Assembly: GCA_047528255.1 (NCBI GenBank)
Contig: CP180024.1
Span: forward strand, 1,116,001-1,180,000
DNA length: 64,000 nt
Reading direction: 5' to 3'
Source: G047528255 sp047528255
Lineage (GTDB): Bacteria; Bacteroidota; Bacteroidia; Flavobacteriales; Blattabacteriaceae
The first letter of the stretch is position 1. Each line of letters begins with the position of its first letter. The position numbers were made by a program, and so were the translations under genes. This document shows positions 28,738-39,113 of this stretch, piece after piece. The notes below the pieces were generated by a model, which ran no database searches, had not been told where the DNA came from, and saw only the letters and a program-made list of their open reading frames with translations.

Positions 28738-30406
28738 GCCGAAAAATAAAACTTTTCTAGAGTTTGTCCATACCTCTACTAAAGAAGATCTGATCTGGAT
28801 GCAAGGCTATCTATCCGGTCTTTTATCTCTCGGATCGGAGGATGAAAAACAAACTTTGCAAGGCAAGCTGACGTTGCTTTACGGAACAGAGACGGGAAAT
28901 TCTAAAAAAATAGCTGGAATGATGGCTAAAAAAGCTCGGGAAAAAGGGCTACTCGTAAAGTTAAGTGGTATGGATCAATACCGTCTCGGAGACTTGGAAA
29001 AAGAAGACCATTTTTTCATCATCATCAGCACACATGGTGAAGGAGAACCACCCGATTCTGCCAAGCCCTTCTTTGACTATATTCACAAGAATACGCTCCA
29101 GTTGCATCATCTTCGGTACGGCGTTTTAGCCCTGGGAGATAGTGTTTATCCTCTATTTTGCAAAGCAGGTAAAGACCTAGACGCTCGCTTAGAAACTCTC
29201 GGTGCTCGACGTGTCGTTCCCCTGAAAAAATGCGATACAGACTTTGAAATTGACGCCGAACGATGGTTTAAAAAAGTCTTGAGTAGTTTTGATTCCGATT
29301 CTGGAAATAGACGTGTTATATTAAATAAGGGGGGTACAGAGACCCGGAAGCCTGTCGGTAAAAAGAATTTTCGAGCTACCGTATTGTCCAATATCCCTTT
29401 AAACGATAAGGGCTCCGAAAAAGAGACCTATCACATCGAACTCTCTGCTGCTGATGTGGCTTATCAACCGGGGGACGCTCTAGGTATTTTCCCTGAAAAT
29501 CCTGCCGCTGTAGTCGAGGAAGCTCTCCGTGTGCTCGGTGTAAAATCTGATGATACCGTGCCTTACTTCCAAGAGCCTGTAAAGCTTTCAGATCTTTTAC
29601 AGAAAAAACTCAACATATTTCACCTGCCCGAGAGGTTGGTAAAGAAGTATGCCGAACTCGTGCAACAGTCCATACCTCCAGTGAGGGTTGATCTATTGGA
29701 TCTGTTGAAAACCTATCCGATTAAGGGAGCGGACTTGCTTGAAGATCTCGTGAAAATCCTTGAGCCAATCACCCCACGTTTATATTCTATTTCCTCTTCG
29801 CCTGAAGCACATGGCGGTGAACTTCATCTGACCGTAGCTCGAGATCGGTTTTCCGTCGATGGACAGATCCATTACGGACGCTGTTCAGATCAGATTTCGC
29901 AGTTCAAGGAAGGCGATGAGATCTGTTTTTACGTAAAATCCAATCGAATTTTCAAATTGCCGGCCTCTGACAAGGACATTATCATGATTGGACCCGGAAC
30001 GGGAATTGCTCCCTTTCGCTCTTTTTTGGCTGAGCGCGAGGCTGTCGGAGCTACGGGGAAAAATTGGCTTCTCTTCGGTGCACAACATTTCCAGACGGAT
30101 TTTCTTTATCAGATTGAGATCCAAGCTTGGGCTGAGAGTGGTTTGCTCAATCGAGTGGATGTGGCTTTTTCTCGCGATCAACCGGAAAAAATCTACGTGC
30201 AGCATAAAATATGGGAGAAGAAAGAAGCTTTTTTCCGATGGCTCGAAGCAGGGGCATATCTGTACGTATGCGGAGCAAAAGACCCGATGAGTATCAATGT
30301 AGAAAAGATAATTTTACAACTCATCGAACAGGTCGGAAAGACTGACCCCGAAGCCTATCTGGAGCATCTGAAAGAAGAGAGCCGCTATCTGAAAGATGTG
30401 TATTGA
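28727..30406 (+). CDS. cysJ: NADPH-dependent sulfite reductase flavoprotein subunit
   Basis: Carries electrons from NADPH through FAD and FMN to the CysI hemoprotein. The 559 residues hold a flavodoxin domain (YGTETGNSKK at 52-61, ISTHGEGEPPDSA, LALGDSVYPLFC), then an FAD-binding ferredoxin-reductase domain (PRLYSISSSPEAHGGELHLTV) and an NADPH domain (GPGTGIAPFRSF; VCGAKDPM), ending in LKDVY. The ATG lies within the end of cobA, so translation is coupled. cysI follows after 18 bases. Confidence 0.96.
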   Translation: MLVEPKNKTFLEFVHTSTKEDLIWMQGYLSGLLSLGSEDEKQTLQGKLTLLYGTETGNSKKIAGMMAKKAREKGLLVKLSGMDQYRLGDLEKEDHFFIIISTHGEGEPPDSAKPFFDYIHKNTLQLHHLRYGVLALGDSVYPLFCKAGKDLDARLETLGARRVVPLKKCDTDFEIDAERWFKKVLSSFDSDSGNRRVILNKGGTETRKPVGKKNFRATVLSNIPLNDKGSEKETYHIELSAADVAYQPGDALGIFPENPAAVVEEALRVLGVKSDDTVPYFQEPVKLSDLLQKKLNIFHLPERLVKKYAELVQQSIPPVRVDLLDLLKTYPIKGADLLEDLVKILEPITPRLYSISSSPEAHGGELHLTVARDRFSVDGQIHYGRCSDQISQFKEGDEICFYVKSNRIFKLPASDKDIIMIGPGTGIAPFRSFLAEREAVGATGKNWLLFGAQHFQTDFLYQIEIQAWAESGLLNRVDVAFSRDQPEKIYVQHKIWEKKEAFFRWLEAGAYLYVCGAKDPMSINVEKIILQLIEQVGKTDPEAYLEHLKEESRYLKDVY

Positions 30407-30424
30407 ATTGAAAAAATTAACCGT

Positions 30425-32095
30425 ATGAATCAAGAAACACAAACATCTTCCGTAGAGAAGATCAAAAAAGAAAGTCGAGGTTTGCGGGGCTCCATCGTTG
30501 ACGGGCTTAATAATGAAATTTCTGGAGCGATCGGAGAGGCTGATCAAACTATCATCAAATTTCACGGCATGTACCAGCAGGATGATCGTGACAGACGGGT
30601 TGAGCGCGCTCAAAAAAAACTCGACCGCTTGTATTCCTTTATGATCCGTTTGCGTTTACCGGGGGGGGGGCTCAGATCTGAACAATGGATCGCTACCGAT
30701 CGCATCGCTCGAGAGTATGCCACGGGGACGATCAAAATAACGACACGACAGACGTTACAATTACACGGAATCATCAAGTCCAAAATCAAGCCGACCGTCC
30801 GAGCTTTTGACCTAGCCCGTCTCGACTCGATTGCCACTTGTGGTGATGTCAACCGTAATGTACTCTGCAGCACGCATCCCAAAAAATCTCCTACCTACGA
30901 GGAGGTGGAGTCTTACGCCGATGCGATTAGCAAGCTTTTGATTCCTAAAACGCGTTCCTATTATGAGATCTGGCTCGATGAGGAAAAAATTTCCGAAAAG
31001 ACGGAGGAGGATCCTTTGTATCAAGATCATTATTTGCCTCGGAAGTTCAAGATAGCTATCGCTATACCTCCCAATAATGATGTCGATGTGCTCACCAATG
31101 ATATCGGATTGATTGCCATCGTTGAAGACAGTCGTCTCAAGGGGTTCAATATAGCTATCGGAGGTGGTCTCTCTACCACGCATGGCAATCCTTCCACTTA
31201 TGCTCGTCTGGGCACTGTGTTGGGGTTTGTCGAGTCGGGAGAAAAGACACTCAAGTCCGTTTATGAGGTATTGACCATCCAGCGCGACTACGGCAATCGC
31301 AGCAATCGTAAGTTGGCTCGACTCAAATATACTTTGGATCGATATGGCGCTCCTTGGTTCAAAGAAGAACTAGAAAGGAGGACGGGATTTGTGTTGGAAG
31401 CAGTTCGACCATATGTTTTTACGGAACGACGTGACCATTTCGGTTGGCATCAGGATTATAAGGGGCTTTTTCATTATACTATTTTTGTAGAAAACGGAAG
31501 GGTTTTAGACGATCCGGAATTGCCGATGAAGACTGCTTTGCTGAAGGTGGCCGAGTCGGGTAAGGCCCAGTTCCGTTTTACTTGCCATCAAAATGTTATT
31601 TTGAGCGACATCCTTCTCGAGGATCGTCTACAGATACAGGGCATATTGGAAGAATATGGTATTGTCACTCGTGAGAAAAAACTTTCTCCGATTAGAAAAA
31701 ATTCTATGGCTTGCGTGGCGTTCAATACTTGTCCGTTGGCTTTGGCTGAGGGACAGCGTTATTTACCTACGTTGATTTCGAAGATTGAGCTGCTTCTTGA
31801 TAAATACAATTTGTCCGACGAAGAAATCATCATCCGTATGACGGGTTGTCCCAACGGTTGCGCTCGGCCGTATGTGGCAGAGATCGGATTGGTAGGATTA
31901 GCTTATGGTCGTTACAATCTTTATTTGGGGGCGGATCGACAGGGGACGCGCTTGAACAAGCTTTATAAGAAAGACCTTTATGAGACGGCTATACTAGAAC
32001 TGTTAGACGTGTTTTTGGCCGCTTTCAAGGAGGAGAGATTTTTTGGAGAAAGTTTCGGTGATTTCGCTTTGCGCAAGCGTTGGATCACGATTTAA
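30425..32095 (+). CDS. cysI: sulfite reductase hemoprotein subunit
   Basis: Reduces sulfite to sulfide by six electrons at a siroheme coupled to a 4Fe-4S cluster. The 556 residues are close to the usual length. The cluster and heme ligands are C430, C436, C475 and C479 (ACVAFNTC and TGCPNGC), and the sulfite-binding residues lie around the TTRQTLQLHG and DVNRNVLCS stretches. A run of ten G residues at 30661-30670 encodes PGGG in the conserved RLPGG motif; the frame is intact as read. Part of the cys operon, between cysJ and the siroheme/transporter fusion. Confidence 0.96.
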   Translation: MNQETQTSSVEKIKKESRGLRGSIVDGLNNEISGAIGEADQTIIKFHGMYQQDDRDRRVERAQKKLDRLYSFMIRLRLPGGGLRSEQWIATDRIAREYATGTIKITTRQTLQLHGIIKSKIKPTVRAFDLARLDSIATCGDVNRNVLCSTHPKKSPTYEEVESYADAISKLLIPKTRSYYEIWLDEEKISEKTEEDPLYQDHYLPRKFKIAIAIPPNNDVDVLTNDIGLIAIVEDSRLKGFNIAIGGGLSTTHGNPSTYARLGTVLGFVESGEKTLKSVYEVLTIQRDYGNRSNRKLARLKYTLDRYGAPWFKEELERRTGFVLEAVRPYVFTERRDHFGWHQDYKGLFHYTIFVENGRVLDDPELPMKTALLKVAESGKAQFRFTCHQNVILSDILLEDRLQIQGILEEYGIVTREKKLSPIRKNSMACVAFNTCPLALAEGQRYLPTLISKIELLLDKYNLSDEEIIIRMTGCPNGCARPYVAEIGLVGLAYGRYNLYLGADRQGTRLNKLYKKDLYETAILELLDVFLAAFKEERFFGESFGDFALRKRWITI

Positions 32096-32110
32096 AGACA
32101 GAGATACATT

Positions 32111-33604
32111 ATGGTTGAACAGGAAGTAAATCGCCTTTTCCCAATTTTTTTACAATTGGAAAAACTTTCTTTGCTCGTTGTCGGCGGGGGAAATGTGGCT
32201 TTGGAAAAGTTAAAAGCCGTTTGGCAAAATGCGCCCGATACTGCTATACGTTTGGTTGCTAATCGTATTGATGACGGTTTACGGCAAGCGGCCCGATCAT
32301 ATCGTAGGGTGAGTTTGGTAAGAAAGTCTTATGATGCGAGCGATCTTGAGGGTGTTGATCTGGTTATTGTAGCTGTCGAAGATCGTATTTTGGGTCAGCG
32401 CATTCGTCAGGATACTCGAGGCTCAGGAAAATTGATAAATGTGGCGGATATGCCCGAGCTTTGTGATTTTTATCTGGGCTCCATCGTACGAAAGGGACAT
32501 CTAAAAATTGCCATATCGACCAACGGCAAATCGCCTACCATAGCTAAACGGTTGCGAGAGACACTTTCGGAAGCCTTGCCTGATGGCCTTGATACTATAT
32601 TGATACGTATGCACGAGATCCGTAGACGGCTCAAGGGGGATTTTGATCGAAAGGTCAAGGTCTTAAATACTCTCACTAGCGATTGGTCTTCCTCGGTCGC
32701 GCTTGGATCCGGATGGCGTAGGGGGTATTGGAAAAAGTTTTTTTTTCATACTCTTCTCGCTATTTTTTTGATGCTCATTGGACACGTATTGTTTTCTTAT
32801 ACCCCTTTGCGAGGGATTTGGCAGACTACTGTCGCTGGCATTTATCATTTGGACTCAAATTTTTATCAAATCATCTTGACGGGTTTTCTGGCGCAATTGG
32901 TCGACGGAGCTATAGGTATGGGGTATGGTGTGACTTGTACGACGGTCTTGCTTTCGTTGGGAATTCCTTTACCTTCGATCAGTGCGGGGATTCATACGGC
33001 GGAGATTTTTTCGAGTGGGGTTTCGGGTTACAATCATTATAAATTAGGTAACGTAAATAAAAAGTTATTCAGGGCTTTGTTGATTCCCGGAGTGTTGGGC
33101 GCGGCGCTTGGGGCTTTGCTGTTATCGAGGTTCGGTGAAGTTTATTCTGATTACCTTAAACCTTTGTTGGCAATTTACACTTTGTCTCTCGGTATCAAAA
33201 TACTCTTATCTGCATGGCGGAGGAGTTCTAGAAAGAGAGTGAAGAACGTGGGTTGGCTAGCTGCTTTGGGTGGGGTTTTGGACACTTTCGGAGGCGGAGG
33301 TTGGGGGCCGATGGTTACAGGGACATTGATATCTCGTGGTCGTACGCCCAGGTATGTGATAGGGTCAGTTAATTTGACTGAGTTTTTTGTTACTCTAGCG
33401 GGAGCATTGACTTTTTTTTCGACTCTGGGTTTGTCTTATTGGCAGATCGTTCTCGGATTGGTTTTTGGGGGAACTCTTTCAGCTCCTTTAGCAACGAGGC
33501 TTTCAGGAAAATTGCCTGTGAAGGCTATGTTTTATTCGGTGGGGGGGATGGTGGTTTTTTGGAGTTTGAGGATATTGTGGAAAACATTAGAGCTGTTTTT
33601 TTAG
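32111..33604 (+). CDS. fusion: precorrin-2 dehydrogenase domain plus TauE/SafE (TSUP) membrane transporter
   Basis: Residues 1-190 resemble the N-terminal domain of CysG/Met8, which oxidises precorrin-2 and inserts iron to finish siroheme: VVGGGNVALEKL at 23-34 is the NAD-binding turn, and ISTNGKSPTIAKRLRE at 135-150 is its conserved motif. After a charged linker, residues 211-497 form seven or eight hydrophobic segments with TauE/SafE features (GFLAQLVDGAIGMGYG at 258-273, GGGGWGPM, SVNLTEFF). This family moves sulfite, sulfate or other anions. One unbroken frame joins both. Last gene of the operon, 15 bases after cysI; siroheme synthesis and sulfur-anion transport are both in keeping with the pathway. 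Confidence 0.92.
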   Translation: MVEQEVNRLFPIFLQLEKLSLLVVGGGNVALEKLKAVWQNAPDTAIRLVANRIDDGLRQAARSYRRVSLVRKSYDASDLEGVDLVIVAVEDRILGQRIRQDTRGSGKLINVADMPELCDFYLGSIVRKGHLKIAISTNGKSPTIAKRLRETLSEALPDGLDTILIRMHEIRRRLKGDFDRKVKVLNTLTSDWSSSVALGSGWRRGYWKKFFFHTLLAIFLMLIGHVLFSYTPLRGIWQTTVAGIYHLDSNFYQIILTGFLAQLVDGAIGMGYGVTCTTVLLSLGIPLPSISAGIHTAEIFSSGVSGYNHYKLGNVNKKLFRALLIPGVLGAALGALLLSRFGEVYSDYLKPLLAIYTLSLGIKILLSAWRRSSRKRVKNVGWLAALGGVLDTFGGGGWGPMVTGTLISRGRTPRYVIGSVNLTEFFVTLAGALTFFSTLGLSYWQIVLGLVFGGTLSAPLATRLSGKLPVKAMFYSVGGMVVFWSLRILWKTLELFF

Positions 33605-33746
33605 ACAAACTAAGATAAAAAAATTAAGTAAGAATAAAGTAAATTGAATAATATACTGCGTATGTCACTATTCCTTCCTAAATTCTACGATTAGAGACGA
33701 CGGGGGGTGTTTAGAAGCTTTGATCAAAAAGTTCCTTAATCTCTAC

Positions 33747-34298
33747 AAGATTTTTGCATTAAAAAGGAATATGCTTAACCAAGGTTCTAAAAGGCTTTTT
33801 TTGAGAGAAGAGGTAAATTTTCCTTTCACATTATATTCGAAATACTATTGATTATAATAGTTAATTAATAATATCTCTTTTTATGAAGAGAGAATAATAC
33901 CACCAGGGCACGATATAAATTATATACCATAGTCTCCATAAGAGGCTAGGCATGCAAACGATCTAATTCTTTGTAAAGAGCCTTTCCTTATCCAAATTAG
34001 CGCTTTATACTGCCAAAAATAGGTTCTACAGCCCATTGGGAGTTTACTCACTGAGTTATTGAATAATATAGTTATCCTACTCCTTACTTAAGGACGGTTC
34101 CTGTAGTTTTTTCTGTATGCGGTCTTTGATTCCTCTACTATGAAAATAAGAGACATTGACTGCTACTTGGTAACCTTTGTATGTATATATTTCTCTGTGG
34201 GTTATGTCCTAGTTTTCTTATTAATGGTTTTAGCTCTTTACTATCATGTTCATTGGTTGCTATGTTATGTATTGCTAGTATTATTTCGAAAACGTTTC
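33747..34298 (-). mobile_element. IS right-end fragment (about 552 bp), inverted, abutting the next copy
   Basis: The right end is strongly decayed (AAGATTTTTGCATTAA) but the following GATTATAA, GGCATGC and CGCTTTATACTGCC blocks are clear. It stops in the middle of the transposase gene, close to the breakpoint of 6212-6763. The 142 bases between the cys operon stop and this fragment show nothing recognisable. Confidence 0.75.
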
Positions 34299-35569
34299 GA
34301 GAACGTTGCATGGGAGAAGAAGATTAAAATGTTTGTAAATCAATATATTGTTTCGTATATATTGGAATATAAAATAAAAAATTCGGTACTATGCTCAGAA
34401 GCACTGCAAAAATAAGCTTTAGTGAACTATATATGGAACTTTCTACCAAAAGGTAGTGAGTTTTTCAAAAGGTTAAAAACCTTGATCCAGTAGGAAAGAA
34501 TGGAAAAAGAAATAAAAAAAATATATCAAAAAGGCCCGGGAATAAAAAGCCAACTGGCTTACNGTGGAATATCGTTATTTAAGATGATGTTTTTGAATCA
34601 TTGGTATGATCTTAGTGATGTAGGGACGAAAGAATTGGTGAAAGAATCCTTGAGCTGCATGTACTTTTGTGTTTTTCGATTGGAAGATCAGATCCCAGAT
34701 CATACGACTCTATGCAAATTTCGCAATGAAATAGTAGCCAAAAAGGCATATGAGCGCTTACTGAAAAAGGTCAATAAGGAATTAGAAAAGCATCAAGTGA
34801 TAGTTAAAACAGGAGTGATCGTAGATGCCAGTATTACATTGATTTCCCTTGCTACCAAGGGAGCTCCTACCTACGTAGTAGAGGATCGGAAGGAAGAGGG
34901 AAAAAGGCAAATCAGTCAAAAAAAGAAGGGGTAAAAAAAGAGACTCAATCAGGAGTAGACACTCATGGAAAATCGCTCAAGAAATTAGGTAAACTCTACT
35001 ACGGATACAAGAAAAACATAGGGATGGATAAAAAATGGAATGATACTAGCTGTACATAGCCTAGCAGCCAATGAGTATGATAGTAGAGGGCTAAGCCATT
35101 AATAAGCAAACTATGATATAAATCAGAGAAGTGTATGCAGACAAAAGGTTACCAAGTTTCAACCAACGTGTCTTACTTTTATAGTCGAGGCATCAAAGAG
35201 TGTATACAGAAGAAAGTCTATAGGAACCGTCCCTTAACTGGATAGCTATATTATTCAACAAATTAGTGAGTAAAACCCAATGGGTAGTAGAACGTACTTT
35301 TGGCAGTATAAAGCGTTGGTTTGGATCAGGAAAGGCTCGTTACAAAGGATTAGCTCATGTTCATGCTCAGCCTCTTATCGAGGCATTGCGCATAATTTGT
35401 ACCATTCCCCTGGTATCATTATGAGTTGTTCATAAAAATATGATATAATTAATTAATTTATAATCAATAGTATTTTGAATACGATGTGAAAAACTAAATC
35501 TACATCGTCTCCAACGAAATCCATTTAGTATGGGGGAATAAACGTAATCCACCTTAACACAATGGTCTC
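34299..35569 (+). mobile_element. IS5-family element, full length, decayed (1271 bp)
   Basis: GAGAACGTTGCATGGG to CAATGGTCTC. It contains the longest transposase piece of the window (34500-34934, 144 codons): SLFKMMFLNHWYDLSDVGTKE through LEDQIPDHTTLCKFRNEIVAKKAYE to the first catalytic Asp in GVIVDASI. Small frameshifts before and after disrupt it. The base at 34563 is ambiguous (n). Confidence 0.92.
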
Positions 35570-35646
35570 GTATCATGAGAATAAAATAGGTTTTATCTTT
35601 TATAGAAGGTAGAACCATTAAAATTTTTCAATCTAAAATTTTTCAG

Positions 35647-36933
35647 ATGCAAAATATCATCGATGAACTCTCTTGGAGAGGTTTGATTCACGATAAAATT
35701 CCTGGTTTGGAAGCCCGGTTGCAGGAAACTCCGGTAACGCTTTATGTCGGTTTTGATCCTACAGCCGATTCGCTCCATGTGGGTAATCTGGTCCCTATCT
35801 TGATGCTTGTTCATTTTCAGCGTGCTGGGCACAAGCCTTTGGTTCTTGTCGGTGGGGCTACGGGGATGATCGGAGATCCTTCGGGAAAAGCTTCTGAGCG
35901 AATTCTTTTAGATGAGGTTATCCTTCAAAAGAATATTTCCGGAATCCAGGCTCAATTGGACCGTTTTTTGGACTTTCAATCGGGTGCTGCTGAGCTCGTA
36001 AATAATTATGATTGGATAAAAGAAGAGACTTTTCTTGATTTTGCGCGCGACATCGGCAAGCATATTACGGTTAATTATATGATGGCCAAGTCCTCGGTAA
36101 AAAGACGCTTGAGCTCAGAATCTCGTGAAGGAATGTCTTTTACCGAGTTTACTTATCAGCTTCTCCAAGGTTATGATTTTTTACACCTCTATCAAAAGAA
36201 AAACTGTCTTTTGCAAGTTGGAGGGGCTGATCAATGGGGTAACATCACTACCGGTGTGGAGCTCATCCGACGCAAGACAGGGGGTGCCGCTTATGGTCTC
36301 ACCTTTCCTTTGGTAACCAAGCCTGACGGCAGTAAATTTGGAAAGAGTGAAAAGGGTGAAAATATCTGGATCCATTCCGCTCGCACTTCACCCTACAAAT
36401 TTTATCAATTTTGGATCAATACAGCTGACGGTGATGCCGAACGATTGATCAAGATCTATACTTTTCTTTCTCGGGCTGAAATCGAAACGCTGATTGAAAT
36501 GCATCGAAAAGAGCCTCACAAGCGTTTGCTTCAACGTCGTTTGGCTGAAGGACTTACTAACTGGGTGCATGGCCGGGAGGCTTGTGAAAAGGTGTTGGAA
36601 GCTTCTCAAATATTGTTCGGTCAAGGGACGGCCGAGTCTTTAAAAGCTTTGAGTGAGGAAGATTTTCTATCTATTTTTGAAGGAGTTCCTCAAGCGAGGA
36701 TCGATAGGGAAGAGTTACATGCAGGCCTTTCTATCGTTGATGCATTGGTACAAAGAGGGCATTTTTTGTCCTCAAATAGTGAGGCACGTCGTGCGTTGAA
36801 AGAAAAAACGGTATCGGTGAATAAGCAACATGTTGATGAAGATTTTGTTCTCGGTGTCGATAACCTCATTTCCGGACGTTATTTCTTGTTACAGCGTGGC
36901 AAGAAGCAATATTTTATCATCAAAGTTTTTTGA
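35647..36933 (+). CDS. tyrS: tyrosine--tRNA ligase
   Basis: Charges tRNA-Tyr in the cytoplasm. The 428 residues show the class I core: LYVGFDPTADSLHVGN with the HIGH-like HVGN at 44-47, GGATGMIGDPSGK, YDFLHLYQKKNCLLQVGGADQWGN, and the KMSKS-like KFGKS at 230-234. An S4 RNA-binding domain closes the protein (GHFLSSNSEARRALKEK...SVN). The ATG is 78 bases after an IS right end with no convincing promoter between. The gene converges on era, with nine bases between the stops. Confidence 0.97.
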   Translation: MQNIIDELSWRGLIHDKIPGLEARLQETPVTLYVGFDPTADSLHVGNLVPILMLVHFQRAGHKPLVLVGGATGMIGDPSGKASERILLDEVILQKNISGIQAQLDRFLDFQSGAAELVNNYDWIKEETFLDFARDIGKHITVNYMMAKSSVKRRLSSESREGMSFTEFTYQLLQGYDFLHLYQKKNCLLQVGGADQWGNITTGVELIRRKTGGAAYGLTFPLVTKPDGSKFGKSEKGENIWIHSARTSPYKFYQFWINTADGDAERLIKIYTFLSRAEIETLIEMHRKEPHKRLLQRRLAEGLTNWVHGREACEKVLEASQILFGQGTAESLKALSEEDFLSIFEGVPQARIDREELHAGLSIVDALVQRGHFLSSNSEARRALKEKTVSVNKQHVDEDFVLGVDNLISGRYFLLQRGKKQYFIIKVF

Positions 36934-36942
36934 TTAGAAGTG

Positions 36943-37824
36943 TTATGAGAGGTACCCTAATCTTTTAAGTTGCTCTTTTTCCGAACGCCAATTTTTGTTG
37001 ACTTTAACTCGAAATTCCAAGAAAATTTTTTTATTGAAGAATTTTTCCAAGCTTTCTCTGGATTGTATCCCTAGTTTTTTGAGTGCTTTTCCTTCATGTC
37101 CGATCAGTATGCCTTTTTGGCTATCTCGTTCGACAAAAATCAAGCAGAGGATATGGATGAGGTTTTCGCGCTCTTTGAATTGTTCGGTTACCACTTCGAC
37201 CGAGTAGGGAATTTCTCTTTGGTACAAAAAAAAGATTTTTTCACGTACAATCTCATTGACAAAGAATCGCTCCGACCTGTCTGTCAATGTATCTTTAGGG
37301 TAATACGGTGGATGGTTGGGTAATAGTTGGATGATTTTTTTAAGTAGTAAGTCGGTATTTAATTTCTTCAATGCCGAAATCGGTAGGATTTTTGCCTTTG
37401 GTAGGTGTTCTTTCCAGTATGCTATATCTTCTTCCAGTTTTTGTTGCTCAGTTTGATCAATTTTATTGATCAGTAAGATCAGAGGAATATCAGCCTTTTG
37501 AAGTTTTTCAAAAATGTGAGAGTTCTTGAGGATGTATTGGCTGCTTTCGGTCATATATAATAGAATGTCTGCGTCTTCCAAAGATTCCTTGACGAAAGCC
37601 ATCATAGCTTTTTGTAGGGGGTAAACGGCTTCGATTATTCCAGGGGTGTCGGAGAAGACGACTTGAAAATTTTCGCCATTGACTATTCCTAGTATTCGGT
37701 GGCGTGTGGTTTGTGCCTTCGGCGTGATGATCGAGAGGCGTGTACCGATCAAGCAGTTCATTAGTGTAGACTTTCCTACGTTAGGGTTTCCAATGATATT
37801 GACGAATCCGGTTTTGTGATTCAT
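36943..37824 (-). CDS. era: GTPase Era
   Basis: Essential GTPase that binds 16S rRNA during small-subunit assembly. The 293 residues have GNPNVGKST at 12-20, KAQTTRHRILGI (effector/G2), DTPG (G3) and NKID (G4). A KH RNA-binding domain closes the protein (ILIGHEGKALKKLGIQSRESLEKF). Only 14 bases separate its ATG from the right terminal repeat of an IS copy in the same orientation, so the native promoter has been displaced and transcription may come through the IS. Confidence 0.97.
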   Translation of the reverse strand: MNHKTGFVNIIGNPNVGKSTLMNCLIGTRLSIITPKAQTTRHRILGIVNGENFQVVFSDTPGIIEAVYPLQKAMMAFVKESLEDADILLYMTESSQYILKNSHIFEKLQKADIPLILLINKIDQTEQQKLEEDIAYWKEHLPKAKILPISALKKLNTDLLLKKIIQLLPNHPPYYPKDTLTDRSERFFVNEIVREKIFFLYQREIPYSVEVVTEQFKERENLIHILCLIFVERDSQKGILIGHEGKALKKLGIQSRESLEKFFNKKIFLEFRVKVNKNWRSEKEQLKRLGYLS

Positions 37825-37838
37825 GGGCTTAAAATTAA

Positions 37839-39113
37839 GAGAGCATTGTCTTAAGGTGGATTACGTTTATTCAGACTCCTAGATAGGCTTCGTTGGAGAC
37901 GATGTGAATTTAATCTTTCACATCATATTCGAAAATAGGATTAATTATAAATTAATTAATTATATTTATTTTTATAGAGAGCGAATAATAATACCAGGAG
38001 AACGATACAAATTATGCGCCATAGCCTCCATAAGATGCTGGACATGTAGACGAGCTAACCCTTTGTAACGAGCCTTTCCTGATTCAAACCAACGCTTTAT
38101 ACGGCCAAAAGTATGTTCTACTACCCATCGGGGTTTTACTCACTAATTTGTTGAATAATATAGCTATCCTACTTAAGGAGACGGTTCCTATAGGATTTCT
38201 TCTGTATAGGGTTTTTGATGCCTCGACTATGAAAGTAAGAAACATTGGCTGGCACTTGTTAACCTTTGTCTGCCTATACTTCTCTGGGTTTATATCCTAG
38301 TTTGTTTATTAATGGCTTTACCCCTCTACTATCATACTCATTGGCTGCTAAGCTATGTAGAGCTAGTATCATTCGATTTTTATCCACCTCTATGTACTTC
38401 TTGTGTCCGTAGTAGATTTTACCTGATTTCTTGAGCTATTTTCCTTGAGTGTCGACTCTTGATTGAGCCTCTTTTTTTACCATTTCTTTTCTTTGACTGA
38501 TTTGCTTTTGCCCCTCTTCTTTCCGATCCTCCACTACGTAGGTAGGAGCTCCCTTTGGGAAAAGTTCCTCATTGTAATACTGGCATCTACTATTACTTCT
38601 CTTTAACTATAGCCTGATACTTTTCTAATTCCTTATTGATATTTTTCAGTAAGCGCTCATATGCCTTTTTGGCTACTATTCCATTGCGGAAATTTGCATA
38701 GAGTCGTATGATCTGGGATCTGACCTTCCAATTGGAAGATCACAAAAGAGCATGCAACTTAAGGCTTCTTTCAGCAATTCTTCCGTTCCTATATCACTGA
38801 GATTATACTAGTGACTCAAAAGCATCATCGTTAAATAACGATATTCCACTGTAAGCAGATTGGCCTTTTATTCCCTTTCCTTTTTGATATATTTTTCTTA
38901 TTTCTTTCTCCCTTCCTTCCCAGTTGATCAAGCTTTTTAACCTTTTTAAAAACTCACTCCTTCTGATAGAATTTTCCATATATAGTTCACTAAAGCTTAT
39001 TTGTGGAGTGCTTTTGAGCATAGAACCGAATTTTTTTATTTTCTACTCCAAATAGACGAAACAATATATTGATTTACAAATATTTTAAACTCATTCTACC
39101 ATGCAATGTTCTC
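37839..39113 (-). mobile_element. IS5-family element, full length, decayed (1275 bp), pointing at era
   Basis: Minus-strand copy with right end GAGAGCATTGTCTTAAGG next to era and left end at 39113. An N-terminal transposase piece of about 72 codons survives at 38803-39021 (SFSELYMENSIRR...YQKGKGIKGQSAYS). The rest is frameshifted. Confidence 0.9.
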
